A stretch of DNA of 64,000 nt from Streptomyces ortus (GTDB lineage: Bacteria; Actinomycetota; Actinomycetes; Streptomycetales; Streptomycetaceae). Shown here piece by piece: positions 45,633-54,200 of this stretch (its first letter is position 1; the number at the start of each line of letters is the position of its first letter). The notes under the pieces are model-generated. The model was not told the DNA's origin and searched no databases. It saw nothing but the letters and a program-made list of their open reading frames with translations. The DNA lies in assembly GCF_026341275.1 (NCBI RefSeq), contig NZ_JAIFZO010000002.1:6540118-6604117 (forward strand). Direction: 5' to 3'. Made by a program: the position numbers and the translations under genes.

Positions 45633-46307
45633 TCACGACCGCCGAGGCGAAGCCAGCAGATAGCGCACCCCCGTGCGCGGCTCTGCGTGCTCCCCGGCCT
45701 GCCACCCGGCCTTCTCCAACGCCCCCGCGCACTCCCGCAGCGCCACCGCCCCCGGCTCGTACACGGCGACAGCCTCCGGCTGCGGCGTCGCCCGCACCCG
45801 GTACCCCGCGGCGCCGGTATCGGGACCCACTCCCGGCCGAAGCCCCGCCGCCTCCAGCGCGAGAGCGGCGGCCTGCACCAGGTGCGTACGTTCCCACGCG
45901 CACGGCCGGTCCACGGCACCCCCCGTGTTGGTCATGCGCCGCATCTCCAGCAACCCCTGCCAGGCGCTGCGCACCTCGCGTGCGCGTGCGGGACCGGCGT
46001 CGGCGGCCTCCTCGCCGCCCACGCGCGCGGTGAACACGCCCGACGCCGAACCGGCCGAACCGGCGGAAGTGGCGGCAGCGGCGGGAGCGGATACCCGGGC
46101 GGGCTCCGCCCCCGCGGAGGCCGGCTCCTCGCGTATCCGGTGCCCCGCCGGTGTGAGGAAGTGGTCGTGGGGCGGACGCGGGTGCCGGAAGGCCAGGCCG
46201 TGCCTCACCAGCGACGCCAGCTGGCTCTCCGTACCCTTCAGGTGCCCGGTCACGGGGTCGGCGGCGTCGATGACGCGGCGTTGCGGAGCGGTCGGCGGTC
46301 GGGTCAT
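45633..46307 (-). CDS. Conserved hypothetical protein (Streptomyces type)
   Basis: A 224-residue protein that I do not recognise. The first 60 residues suggest a compact winged-helix-like region (LKGTESQLASLVRHGLAFRH, HDHFLTPAGHRIREE). A low-complexity Ala/Ser/Gly middle of about 45 residues follows. The last 110 residues, SAWQGLLEMRRMTNTGGAVD, ERTHLVQAAALALEAAGL and AGALEKAGWQAGE, look like an ordered alpha-beta domain. No signal peptide, membrane segment or known motif. Same strand as the aminotransferase gene upstream, 157 bases away. It could be a DNA-binding protein; low confidence. Confidence 0.6.
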   Translation of the reverse strand: MTRPPTAPQRRVIDAADPVTGHLKGTESQLASLVRHGLAFRHPRPPHDHFLTPAGHRIREEPASAGAEPARVSAPAAAATSAGSAGSASGVFTARVGGEEAADAGPARAREVRSAWQGLLEMRRMTNTGGAVDRPCAWERTHLVQAAALALEAAGLRPGVGPDTGAAGYRVRATPQPEAVAVYEPGAVALRECAGALEKAGWQAGEHAEPRTGVRYLLASPRRS

Positions 46308-46464
46308 GGGTGCTCCTTCCCTGGCGGGTCATGGCGGGTCACAGCGGGCCCTGGCGGATCCCTCCCGAGACGAACGTTACGACCCAGGTCTGACATCCCC
46401 GCCGACGTACTCGCCAGTGCCTGCCACCCCCCCCGGAGGGGATATCCCTGCCTACGCGCCGCCC

Positions 46465-47673
46465 CTACTGCCGGTAGCCGCTCAGGAACCGGCCGATCCT
46501 GCTGATCGCCGCGTCGAGGTCGTCGGCGTACGGGAGGGTGAGGATGCGAAAGTGGTCGGGGCGCGGCCAGTTGAAACCGGTGCCCTGGACCACCTGGATC
46601 TTCTCGCGCAGCAGCAGGTCGAGCACGAACTTCTCGTCGTCGTGGATCTTGTGGACCGAGGGGTCGAGCCGCGCGAACGCGTACAGCGCGCCCTTGGGTT
46701 TCACACAGGAGACCCCGGGGATCTCGTTCAGCCTCTCCCACGCGATGTCCCGCTGCTCCCGCAACCGGCCACCGGGCGCGGTGAGTTCGTGGATGGACTG
46801 CCGGCCGCCGAGCGCGGCCTGGATGGCGTACTGCGCCGGCGCGTTGGCGCACAGCCGCATGGAGGCCAGCATGGTGAGGCCCTCCAGGTAGCTCTTCGCG
46901 TGCTGGCGCGGCCCGGTCACGACCAGCCAGCCGGAGCGGAAACCCGCCACGCGGTACGTCTTCGACAGGCCGCAGAAGGTGAGGACCACCAGGTCGGGAG
47001 CGAGCGCGGCGGCCGTGTGGTGCACGGCGTCGTCGTACAGGATCTGATCGTAGATCTCGTCCGCGAACACCATCAGACCGTGCCGGCGGGCCAGGTCGAG
47101 GATGCCCTCGACGACCTCCTTGGGGTAGACCGCGCCGGTGGGGTTGTTCGGGTTGATGATGACGACGGCCTTCGTGCGGTCCGTGATCTTCGATGCCATG
47201 TCGTCCAGGTCCGGGTACCAGTCGGCCTGTTCGTCGCACAGGTAGTGCACGGCCTTGCCGCCCGCGAGGGTCGTCACCGCCGTCCAGAGCGGGAAGTCCG
47301 GGGCGGGGATGAGGACTTCGTCGCCGTCCTCCAGGAGGGCCTGGACGGCCATCGAGACGAGTTCGGAGACGCCGTTGCCCAGGAAGACGTCGTCCACGCC
47401 GACTTCGATGCCCCGCTCCTGGTAGCGCTGCGCCACGGCGCGGCGGGCCGAGAGGATGCCGCGCGAGTCCGTGTAGCCGTGTGCCTGCGGGAGCATCCGG
47501 ATCATGTCCTGGAGGATCTCCGCCGGGGCCTCGAAGCCGAAGGCCGCGGGGTTGCCCGTGTTGAGGCGCAGCACGCTGTGGCCTGCCTCCTCCAGGGCGT
47601 TCGCGTGCTCGATGACCGGGCCCCGGATCTCGTAACAGACCTCGCTGAGCTTGCTCGACTGCCGGAACTCCAT
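46465..47673 (-). CDS. PLP-dependent aminotransferase, AlaT-like
   Basis: A 402-residue class I/II aminotransferase. The N-terminus RQSSKLSEVCYEIRGPV is typical of AlaT-type alanine aminotransferases. The substrate and cofactor motifs NPNNPTGAVYP, FADEIYDQILYD and the PLP Lys in GLSKTYRVAGFRSGW are all present, and HFRILTLPYADDL closes the fold. It probably interconverts pyruvate and alanine with glutamate. It is divergent from an HxlR regulator, and the 86-base gap contains palindromes, so its promoter is likely under that regulator. Confidence 0.92.
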   Translation of the reverse strand: MEFRQSSKLSEVCYEIRGPVIEHANALEEAGHSVLRLNTGNPAAFGFEAPAEILQDMIRMLPQAHGYTDSRGILSARRAVAQRYQERGIEVGVDDVFLGNGVSELVSMAVQALLEDGDEVLIPAPDFPLWTAVTTLAGGKAVHYLCDEQADWYPDLDDMASKITDRTKAVVIINPNNPTGAVYPKEVVEGILDLARRHGLMVFADEIYDQILYDDAVHHTAAALAPDLVVLTFCGLSKTYRVAGFRSGWLVVTGPRQHAKSYLEGLTMLASMRLCANAPAQYAIQAALGGRQSIHELTAPGGRLREQRDIAWERLNEIPGVSCVKPKGALYAFARLDPSVHKIHDDEKFVLDLLLREKIQVVQGTGFNWPRPDHFRILTLPYADDLDAAISRIGRFLSGYRQ

Positions 47674-47702
47674 GCGGTGCGCACCTCCAGGTTGTGGTGT
47701 TG

Positions 47703-47752
47703 CTTGGTTTTACCAAGTTCTCGCTTGGAAAGTCCAACAAGTTGTCTAGACT
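47703..47752 (+). promoter_or_regulatory. Divergent promoter with two palindromes; leaderless HxlR start
   Basis: CTTGGTTTTACCAAG (47703-47717) and TTGGAAAGTCCAA (47724-47736) are two inverted repeats. For the rightward gene a -35 TTGGAA (47724-47729), a 17-base spacer and a -10 TAGACT (47747-47752) place the transcript start at or next to the ATG at 47760. Confidence 0.65.
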
Positions 47753-47759
47753 GCGTCGC

Positions 47760-48398
47760 ATGTCACCTCGCCGAAGCTACGACCAGTACTGTTCCGCTGC
47801 CCGGGCGCTCGACGCCGTCGGTGACCGCTGGACCCTCCTGATCGTCCGCGAGCTGCTGGCCGGTCCGCGCCGCTACACCGACCTGCACGCCGACCTGCCC
47901 GGGGTGAGCACGGATGTGCTCGCCTCGCGGCTCAAGGACATGGAGCGGGACGGCCTGACGACCCGTCGGCGGATGCCGCCGCCGGGTGCGGTGTACGTGT
48001 ACGAACTCACCGTCCGTGGGCGTGAGTTGCTGCCCGTGCTGCAGGCGCTGGGGGAGTGGGGGGCGCCGCTGCTGGCGGAGCGGCGGCCCACGGACGCGGT
48101 GCGTGCGCACTGGTTCGCGCTGCCGTTGCTGAGGGCGTTGGAGGGGTTCGGCGAGGGGGTCGTCCAAGTGCGCCTGGGCGAGGGCGAGTTCTATGTCCAC
48201 GTCGGGGACGGGGGCGGGGGCGGGCCGGTGTACGGCGAGGGGCCCGCGCCCGTGACGCCCGACGCGCGGCTGTCGCTCGACACGGAGACGTGTACGTTGC
48301 TGGGGCGGGGGGAGTTGACGCTCCTCGACGCGATACGCGCGCATCGGGTGGCGGTGGCCGGTGAGGGCCCCCTGGCGAAGGCCCTGCGCGAGCCCTGA
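47760..48398 (+). CDS. HxlR-family transcriptional regulator
   Basis: A 212-residue protein. The first 110 residues are an HxlR winged helix: YCSAARALDAVGDRWTLLIV, RRYTDLHADLPGVSTDVLAS, RLKDMERDGLTTRR and a VYELTVRG wing. The remaining 100 residues, with an EGEFYVHVGDG strand and a terminal helix, look like the SCP2/sterol-carrier-like domain often attached in actinobacteria. Lacks a ribosome binding site but has a -10 box 7 bases before the ATG, so translation is likely leaderless. It probably represses itself and the divergent aminotransferase gene. Confidence 0.88.
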   Translation: MSPRRSYDQYCSAARALDAVGDRWTLLIVRELLAGPRRYTDLHADLPGVSTDVLASRLKDMERDGLTTRRRMPPPGAVYVYELTVRGRELLPVLQALGEWGAPLLAERRPTDAVRAHWFALPLLRALEGFGEGVVQVRLGEGEFYVHVGDGGGGGPVYGEGPAPVTPDARLSLDTETCTLLGRGELTLLDAIRAHRVAVAGEGPLAKALREP

Positions 48399-48526
48399 GC
48401 ACCGCACGGCGCGTGGTCGTCTGCGGGCGCGCTGCCTGCGGGTGCGTTGTGGCCGGTTCCGCCCCTGAAGAGCCCTGGTTCGTAGGTGGCGCGGGCGTGC
48501 TGTAGCCGGCCGCGCAGTTCCCCGCG

Positions 48527-48563
48527 CCCCTGAGCAGGCCCTGGCGGGCCTGTGCTTCAGGGG
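48527..48563. terminator. Hairpin between the HxlR gene and the VWA-associated gene
   Basis: CCCCTGA and CAGGCCC pair with GGGCCTG and TCAGGGG across a 5-base loop. It sits in the 275-base convergent gap beside a CGCAGTTCCCCGCGCCCC repeat. Confidence 0.6.
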
Positions 48564-48673
48564 CACGAGGAGGTGTGCGACGCGCCGGGACGCACTCGCG
48601 GTCGATGGCGCGCGCCCTTTTCGGGGCGCGTGGAACTGCGCGAACGACCGCGGTGCGTCCGTCGGCGGCGCGA

Positions 48674-49498
48674 CTACCCGCGGGGGCGGCCCGTTCCGCG
48701 AGTCAGTGCGTAGCCGCCGATGCCCGCCAGAGCGGCCAGCACGCCTCCGACGCCCGTCCACACCCAGCGGTCGGACCACCACCCGGAGGACCAGCCGTCA
48801 TCCGGCTCGATGCTGGACAGCACGGCCGCGGGAGAGTCGGACTCCTCGTCGCCGGACCCGGACCCGGACCCGGACCCGGTCTCGGACTTGACGGCGACGC
48901 CCGGAACCAGCGGCTCGGACAGCGAGCCGTCGACCGCCGCCGCCCCGCCGATCTCCTTCGAGTCGATGCGCACCTCGGTGGTCACCGGCAGCCCGAGGTC
49001 GGCCGCCGTCAGGCCGACCGTGGTCAGCCGGATGTAGTACGTGCCCGGCAGCGGATCAGCCGCCCACGGCTCCGACCACGCCCGCACCGTACGCAACGTG
49101 CAGGACAGTTCCACCGACCCCGCGTCCTGCGCGGCCGTCCGCGTCTGCGCCCCGTACTGGCACGCCTGACGGCGCCGCAGCCCGTCGTACACGTCGATCT
49201 GCCAGGTCGCGGAGGCTTGGGAGCCCGGCAGCTTGACCTTCGCCTTCACCGTCGGCCGCTGGCCCGCGTCGGCGGGGAACGACCAGTACAGGTAGTCGCC
49301 CGTGGACGCGCCGGCGGTCGCCCGCTGTCCTTGGTCGACCTCGGCCGCCGTACGGAAGGACGTACCCGCCGAGGTCGGCGCGCCGGAGTCGTCCGACGGG
49401 CTCGCGGAGGGCGAGGAGTCGGCCGCCGCCGGAACCGCCGCGACCCCGAGCAGCAGCAGAGCCGCACTCGCCGCCCGCAACAAAAGCTTCGTACGCAT
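48674..49498 (-). CDS. Secreted membrane-anchored protein paired with a VWA protein
   Basis: A 274-residue exported protein: signal sequence LLLRAASAALLLLGVAAVPA, a low-complexity Ser/Pro stretch, then a beta-rich extracellular region (GDYLYWSFPADAGQRPTVKA, LPGTYYIRLTTVGL), and a C-terminal transmembrane helix (WVWTGVGGVLAALAGIGGYA) ahead of a basic tail. The extracellular part resembles the second half of the VWA protein encoded upstream. Its start overlaps the VWA stop as TGATG, so both are translated together and probably form a surface complex. Confidence 0.7.
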   Translation of the reverse strand: MRTKLLLRAASAALLLLGVAAVPAAADSSPSASPSDDSGAPTSAGTSFRTAAEVDQGQRATAGASTGDYLYWSFPADAGQRPTVKAKVKLPGSQASATWQIDVYDGLRRRQACQYGAQTRTAAQDAGSVELSCTLRTVRAWSEPWAADPLPGTYYIRLTTVGLTAADLGLPVTTEVRIDSKEIGGAAAVDGSLSEPLVPGVAVKSETGSGSGSGSGDEESDSPAAVLSSIEPDDGWSSGWWSDRWVWTGVGGVLAALAGIGGYALTRGTGRPRG

Positions 49499-50775
49499 CA
49501 GTTGGTCCTCCAGACCGCGACCCGCCAACGCGAGACCCAACCCCACAGCACACCCGCGAGGAAGCCGGTGAGCACCAGGGCGCCGAGCAGCCACCAGCCG
49601 CGGCCGAGGCCGAAGGAGGCCACGTCGCTCGACGCGTCGGGCCCGTCCACGACGTCGATGGTCAGTTCGAGCGGCAGACCGGGCGTGGTCTTCACCCCGG
49701 AGGCCGCCGAGAAGGAGTTGGCGACCTGGAGGCACACGATCTCCGTCGCGGACCCGGAGTCGTCGTCCGAGTCGTCGCTCTCCGCCTTGGGATAGCGCAG
49801 ACCGGCCGACATGACGTCCGTCCGGCCGGTACCGGTCGTCTCGCCGCGCACGATCTCACGGCCGCTCGTGGTGACCGCCCGCAGCGACACCCCGTAGTCC
49901 CGGTCGACCCGGCGGTCGGCCGCGACGCTCACCGAGGCGCGCAGTTCGGAGCCGGCCGGCAGGTCGACGCGGTACCAGCGGTGCTGCCCGAACTCCTCAC
50001 GGTCGGTGTACAGACCCGACTTGACCTCGGGCGCCTTCGCGCACGCGTCGGCGCCCTCGACGGCCACCGGCGTCACCACGGGGTCGGCGGCACGGTCGAC
50101 CAACTGGTTCACCTTGTCGGTGAGTTCGTCGGTGTGCTCGACCGACGTGTACGTTCCGCCGGTCGCCTCCGCGATGCAGCTCAACTGCTGCCGCAGCTTG
50201 GTGTTCGGCACCAGGCCCAGCGTGTCGATGGTCAGGCCGATCCCCTTGGCGGCGATCTCGCGGGCCACCTCGCACGGGTCGAGCGGGGCGCAGGTGTCCT
50301 CGCCGTCGCTGATGAGGACGATACGGCGGGAGCCCTCACCGCCTTCGAGGTCGTCGGCGGCCTTGAGGAGCGCGGGGCCGATCGGCGTCCAGCCGGTGGG
50401 TGACAGGGTCGCGACCGCCGTCTTCGCCTCGGTACGGTCCAACGGCCCCACGGGGTAGAGCTGTTCGGTGTCCTTGCAGCCCGTCTTGCGGTCGTCGCCG
50501 CGGTAGTTGGCGCCGAGTGTCCGTATGCCCAGCCGGACCTCTTCGGGGGTCGCGTCGAGGACCTCGTTGAAGGCCTGCTTCGCCGCCGCCATCCGGGACT
50601 GGCCGTCGATGTCGCGTGCCCGCATCGAGCCGCTGACGTCGAGGAGCAGGTTCACCTTGGGTGCGGCGGTCCCCGAGGGCTCGTCGGCGACGGCGTCGGG
50701 CGGGAGCGCGATCCCGGCCGCCAGGGCGGCGAGCAGGGCGCAGGCGCCCGCCGCCAGCCGTTGTCTTGTGATCAT
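49498..50775 (-). CDS. Secreted von Willebrand factor A-domain protein with C-terminal anchor
   Basis: A 425-residue exported protein. A signal sequence (LAAGACALLAALAAGIALPP) precedes a VWA domain of residues 40-215 with a full metal-ion adhesion site: DVSGSM (DxSxS), the Thr in SPTGWTPIG and the Asp in SDGEDTC. A beta-rich region with QHRWYRVDLPAGSELRASV follows, and a C-terminal helix (WWLLGALVLTGFLAGVLWGW) anchors it. The VWA domain binds Mg2+ and protein partners. It is 10 bases from the downstream end of a siderophore synthetase gene on the same strand. Confidence 0.85.
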   Translation of the reverse strand: MITRQRLAAGACALLAALAAGIALPPDAVADEPSGTAAPKVNLLLDVSGSMRARDIDGQSRMAAAKQAFNEVLDATPEEVRLGIRTLGANYRGDDRKTGCKDTEQLYPVGPLDRTEAKTAVATLSPTGWTPIGPALLKAADDLEGGEGSRRIVLISDGEDTCAPLDPCEVAREIAAKGIGLTIDTLGLVPNTKLRQQLSCIAEATGGTYTSVEHTDELTDKVNQLVDRAADPVVTPVAVEGADACAKAPEVKSGLYTDREEFGQHRWYRVDLPAGSELRASVSVAADRRVDRDYGVSLRAVTTSGREIVRGETTGTGRTDVMSAGLRYPKAESDDSDDDSGSATEIVCLQVANSFSAASGVKTTPGLPLELTIDVVDGPDASSDVASFGLGRGWWLLGALVLTGFLAGVLWGWVSRWRVAVWRTN

Positions 50776-50784
50776 CGACGGATC

Positions 50785-52317
50785 CTATTGATCAAAGGCG
50801 CCGCGCTTCAAAACGAGCGGGTCGGCGAGGGGGTTGGGCAAGCGGGCCCAGCTGTCACCCGGCCGGTCCGGCGACAGCCTCATCAGCGTCAACGCCTTCG
50901 CGGGCAGCGGTTCTTCGAGCAGTGCCGTGAGATCCGGGGTGCGCGGCAGATCCCGTACCGCCGTGGACAGTGCCTCGCGCAGCGCCGGTGTCGAACCCGC
51001 CGTCGCCGCCAGCGTGCCCGCGACGAGCGAGCCGAAGAGTTTGCCGCGCAGGACGGACTCGTCGTCGGTGACGATACGGCCCGTCAGTCCGGGGACCGGG
51101 ACGCCGTGGCGGACCAGCCGGGCCGGGCTGATCCGGATGTCGGCCAGATCGCGGTAGACGAGCCGCACCGGGTCGCCGGCGGGGGAGAGCACCACGAGCA
51201 GGTTCTGGCCGTGCGCCTCCAGGGCGACGCCCAGTTCGAGCAGCCGCAGCCCCACGGTGAGGGTGAGCCTGCTGAACTCCGCAAGCCAGCGCGGGGATTG
51301 GGGCAGGACGCCCGCGGCGAGGGTGGCGGCCGGGACGACCCGCTCGCCTGTCCGCGCGTACAGCTCGGGGGACTCCCGTGCCACGGCCGCCAGATCGGCG
51401 GAGCCGGCGGTGACCGCGCCCAGGGTCCGGGTGATGTGCAGCAGCCCGTCCAGGCGCCCGGCCATCGATTCCATGAACGCCGACACCGTCGCCGCCGACG
51501 TGATCGAGTACACCGAGATGTCCCGCACGGAGGAGGTCAGCCGGGTGCTGAGCGCGGTCTTGACGTGCGGACCGCCCGGCACGGCCAGGGTGCGCAAGGA
51601 CATCAGCGGATGCGCGGCCATCCCGTCCCCGACGGGCTGCTCGTCCTTGAGTACGTGCCGGGCCTGCCACGGATGGACGGGGATCAGCATCCGCCCTGCC
51701 GCACGGTAGGGCCACTCGCCCGTCGACCGGCAGTCCTCCGTGCCCACGGCGACCAGGGCCAGCCGGACCACCGGCCGGTGTTCGGGCGCGTACGCCAGCT
51801 GTTCGGTCACCGAGAACCCTTGCCGGGAACGGCAGTTGGGATGGAAGGGGTGGCCGTCGACGACCCGTTGCTCCCATTCCCAGAGCGTACGAGGGCTCGC
51901 CCCTGGAACCTGGTTGGCGCGGGACAGGGCCAACGAGGCGACGCTGTCGGCGAGTTCGGCGGCGAAGGGGCCGCCGTGCGGGAGTCCGAGCGCCGTCATC
52001 AGCGCGGCCGGACGGTCGTACGCCGTCCCGTCCAGCTCGACCTCCGTGACGGTCGAGGCCGTCGCGTACGCGTCCGGGCGCGGCCCGTGCAGGCGGCGGC
52101 CGTCTGCCGTCCGGAGCGTCAGCCCGTCGTGTCCGGCCTCGCGGTGCGTGATCCACGGCAGCGGCTCATGGGCGAGCCCGCGCCACAGCCGGGTCAGTAC
52201 GGCCGAACGGGCGGCGGGGAGTCCGGCCGTGTAGGGAGGGAGCAGGTCGGGGCGTACCGTGCGCAGCTCGGCGGCGAGAGCGGTCTCGGTCCCGGCCGGG
52301 GTGCGGGGAGGATGCAC
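50785..52317 (-). CDS. IucA/IucC-family (NIS) siderophore synthetase, copy 1
   Basis: A 510-residue NIS synthetase, which joins carboxylates to amines or alcohols through acyl-adenylates. Family landmarks: HPFHPNCRSRQGFS (ATP loop), PVHPWQARHVL, KTALSTRLTSSVRDISVYS, ALEAHGQNLLVVL and LVYRDLADIRIS. It lies divergent from a second NIS gene, with a MITE-like element in the gap. No decarboxylase, monooxygenase or transporter gene is near, so the product and substrate cannot be assigned. No iron-box sequence was noticed. Confidence 0.9.
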   Translation of the reverse strand: MHPPRTPAGTETALAAELRTVRPDLLPPYTAGLPAARSAVLTRLWRGLAHEPLPWITHREAGHDGLTLRTADGRRLHGPRPDAYATASTVTEVELDGTAYDRPAALMTALGLPHGGPFAAELADSVASLALSRANQVPGASPRTLWEWEQRVVDGHPFHPNCRSRQGFSVTEQLAYAPEHRPVVRLALVAVGTEDCRSTGEWPYRAAGRMLIPVHPWQARHVLKDEQPVGDGMAAHPLMSLRTLAVPGGPHVKTALSTRLTSSVRDISVYSITSAATVSAFMESMAGRLDGLLHITRTLGAVTAGSADLAAVARESPELYARTGERVVPAATLAAGVLPQSPRWLAEFSRLTLTVGLRLLELGVALEAHGQNLLVVLSPAGDPVRLVYRDLADIRISPARLVRHGVPVPGLTGRIVTDDESVLRGKLFGSLVAGTLAATAGSTPALREALSTAVRDLPRTPDLTALLEEPLPAKALTLMRLSPDRPGDSWARLPNPLADPLVLKRGAFDQ

Positions 52318-52325
52318 AGGGGCTC

Positions 52326-52393
52326 CTAGGGTCTGTCTGACAATTCCCGTCTGCCGCTACGGGCGACGACGGGAATTGTCAGACAGACCCTAG
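52326..52393. mobile_element. 60-bp MITE-like element with CTAG target duplication
   Basis: Two perfect 22-bp terminal inverted repeats (52330-52351 and 52368-52389, starting GGTCTGTCTGACAATT) enclose a 16-base centre and are flanked on both sides by CTAG (52326-52329, 52390-52393). CTAG duplication is the pattern of IS5-group elements. It lies 9 bases upstream of the first NIS gene start and may change its promoter or form a hairpin in its leader. Confidence 0.75.
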
Positions 52394-52452
52394 GGTGAGG
52401 GGGCGCCGTCCGGCCGGGTACGACGCCGGACATCCGGACATACTCAGCGCAA

Positions 52453-54174
52453 GTGCACCGTATGCAACGAACGGATCGCGTGGATCACATGCCCCCCGTG
52501 CCACCCATGCAGCCCACGTCCCCCAGCCCCTCCACCCCCTTCACCCGCTTCACGCCCTCCGCGCGCACCACCGACGGCGTCACCGAAGCAGCCGATGCGA
52601 CCGACGCGGCTGACACGACCGACGCGGCCGACGCGATCGCGGCGGCACCGCTGCTCAACTGCCTGCTGCGGGAGATCTGCGAACCCGAGCCGGGTTCTGA
52701 ACCCCAGCCGGGTCCGGAGCGGGTGCCCGGCGTCCGGCGCGTCTACCGGCTGCCCGCCGGGGACCGTCTCCTGCGGGTGCGCGACGGGCGCCGGCCCCGC
52801 GACCCGGAGCTGTTCGCCGACGGCACCTGGCAGCGGCTCGGCCACGCCGAACTGGTCAAGCTCGCCGCCGAGGAGCTGCGCCTGCACACCGGACTGTCCA
52901 ACTCCGAACTGCCCGCCGAGATGACCGACAGCCGGGACGCGGTGGCGGCGATCCTGACGGCCAGGGAGGGCACGGCCCCGCCCGCCGACCCCTACCGACG
53001 CGCCGAGCAGTCCCTGATCACGGGGCATCCCCACCATCCCGCCCCCAAGGCGCGCGGCGGCGGCCCGGTCAGCGGCTGGCTCCCGTACGCGCCGGAGGCG
53101 TACGCCGACTTTCCGCTGACGCTGCTCGGCCTGCGCGAGGACGTCTGCGTGCAGGACGGCGACACGAGCGCCCTGGACGCCCTCGGTGCGGCCCCCGACG
53201 GCTACCGGCTCCTCCTCGCCCACCCGTGGCAGCTCGACCTCGTCGGCGGCGGTCAGGAGATCCGTGCGGCGTTCGCCGACGGCCGCCTCGTACACCTCGG
53301 GTGCTCGCCGTGGTCCGCCTGGCCGACGGCGGCCATCCGCACCCTGTACGTCCCCGACGCCGACCTGTTCGTGAAGTTCAGCCTCGACGTCCGCATCACC
53401 AACGACATCCGCCGGCTGTGGCGGCACGATCTCCTGGCGCTGCGGCGTACGGACGCCGCGGTGACGGAGGCCTTCCGTGCCCTCCCCGGCGGCGCGGCCT
53501 GGCTGAGCGACCGCGGCTACCGCACGGCGGACTTCGCCTTCGAGGAACTGGCCGTTCTCGTGCGTGACGGTCTGGGCGGGCATGTGACCCCCGGTTCGAC
53601 TCCGCTGCCGGCGGCCGCGCTGACGGAGGGCACGGGAGACCCGTACGATCGGCCCGGCCTGGCGGACACGGTCGGCTTCGACGGAAACCCTCTGGACAAC
53701 CTCGCCGATCCGGCTGCCTGGTGGAGTGCGTATCTGCGCCAAGTCGTGCCGCCCGCGCTGGAGTTGTTCGCCCGGCACGGGGTCGTGCTCGAAGCGCATC
53801 TGCAGAACACGGTGGTGGCCGTGGACGGCGACGGCATGCCGGTGCGGGCGCTGTTCCGGGACGCCGAGGGGGGCAAGCTGCTGCCCGACGTGACGCGGGC
53901 GGCCGGATGGGAGCGGCTGGTGTACTGCCTGGTCGTGAACAACCTGCTGGAGATCGCGGACGCCCTGCGCGAGCGGCACCCGGGCCTCGACCCGTGGGAA
54001 CCCGCGCGCCGGGAGCTCGCGCGGTACGCCCCGGAGCTGCCCGAGGTGGCGGACCTCCTGCGGTCCCCGACCCTGCCCGGCAAGACGAACCTGCTGCTGC
54101 GCTGGACCGGGGCCGACGGCGCCGCCGCACGCTACCGGCCGGTCCCGAACCCGCTGCGCGCGCCGAACACCTGA
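52453..54174 (+). CDS. IucA/IucC-family (NIS) siderophore synthetase, copy 2
   Basis: A 573-residue NIS synthetase. A 55-residue low-complexity leader, with repeated DATDAADTTDAADA, precedes the core. Motifs: TGHPHHPAPKARGG, LLLAHPWQLDLVG, KFSLDVRITNDIRRLWRHD, HGVVLEAHLQNTVV and LFRDAEGGKLLPD. It differs clearly from the divergent copy, so the two are not a recent duplication; they probably act on successive condensations of one siderophore. No ribosome binding site is obvious at GTG 52453 or ATG 52462. Confidence 0.9.
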   Translation: MHRMQRTDRVDHMPPVPPMQPTSPSPSTPFTRFTPSARTTDGVTEAADATDAADTTDAADAIAAAPLLNCLLREICEPEPGSEPQPGPERVPGVRRVYRLPAGDRLLRVRDGRRPRDPELFADGTWQRLGHAELVKLAAEELRLHTGLSNSELPAEMTDSRDAVAAILTAREGTAPPADPYRRAEQSLITGHPHHPAPKARGGGPVSGWLPYAPEAYADFPLTLLGLREDVCVQDGDTSALDALGAAPDGYRLLLAHPWQLDLVGGGQEIRAAFADGRLVHLGCSPWSAWPTAAIRTLYVPDADLFVKFSLDVRITNDIRRLWRHDLLALRRTDAAVTEAFRALPGGAAWLSDRGYRTADFAFEELAVLVRDGLGGHVTPGSTPLPAAALTEGTGDPYDRPGLADTVGFDGNPLDNLADPAAWWSAYLRQVVPPALELFARHGVVLEAHLQNTVVAVDGDGMPVRALFRDAEGGKLLPDVTRAAGWERLVYCLVVNNLLEIADALRERHPGLDPWEPARRELARYAPELPEVADLLRSPTLPGKTNLLLRWTGADGAAARYRPVPNPLRAPNT

Positions 54175-54200
54175 TCCTCCCCGCGGACGGCTGAATTACA

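Noticed and set aside
50785..54174. Desferrioxamine cluster
   Set aside because: The desA, desB and desC-type genes are absent and the NIS pair is divergent, unlike the des operon.
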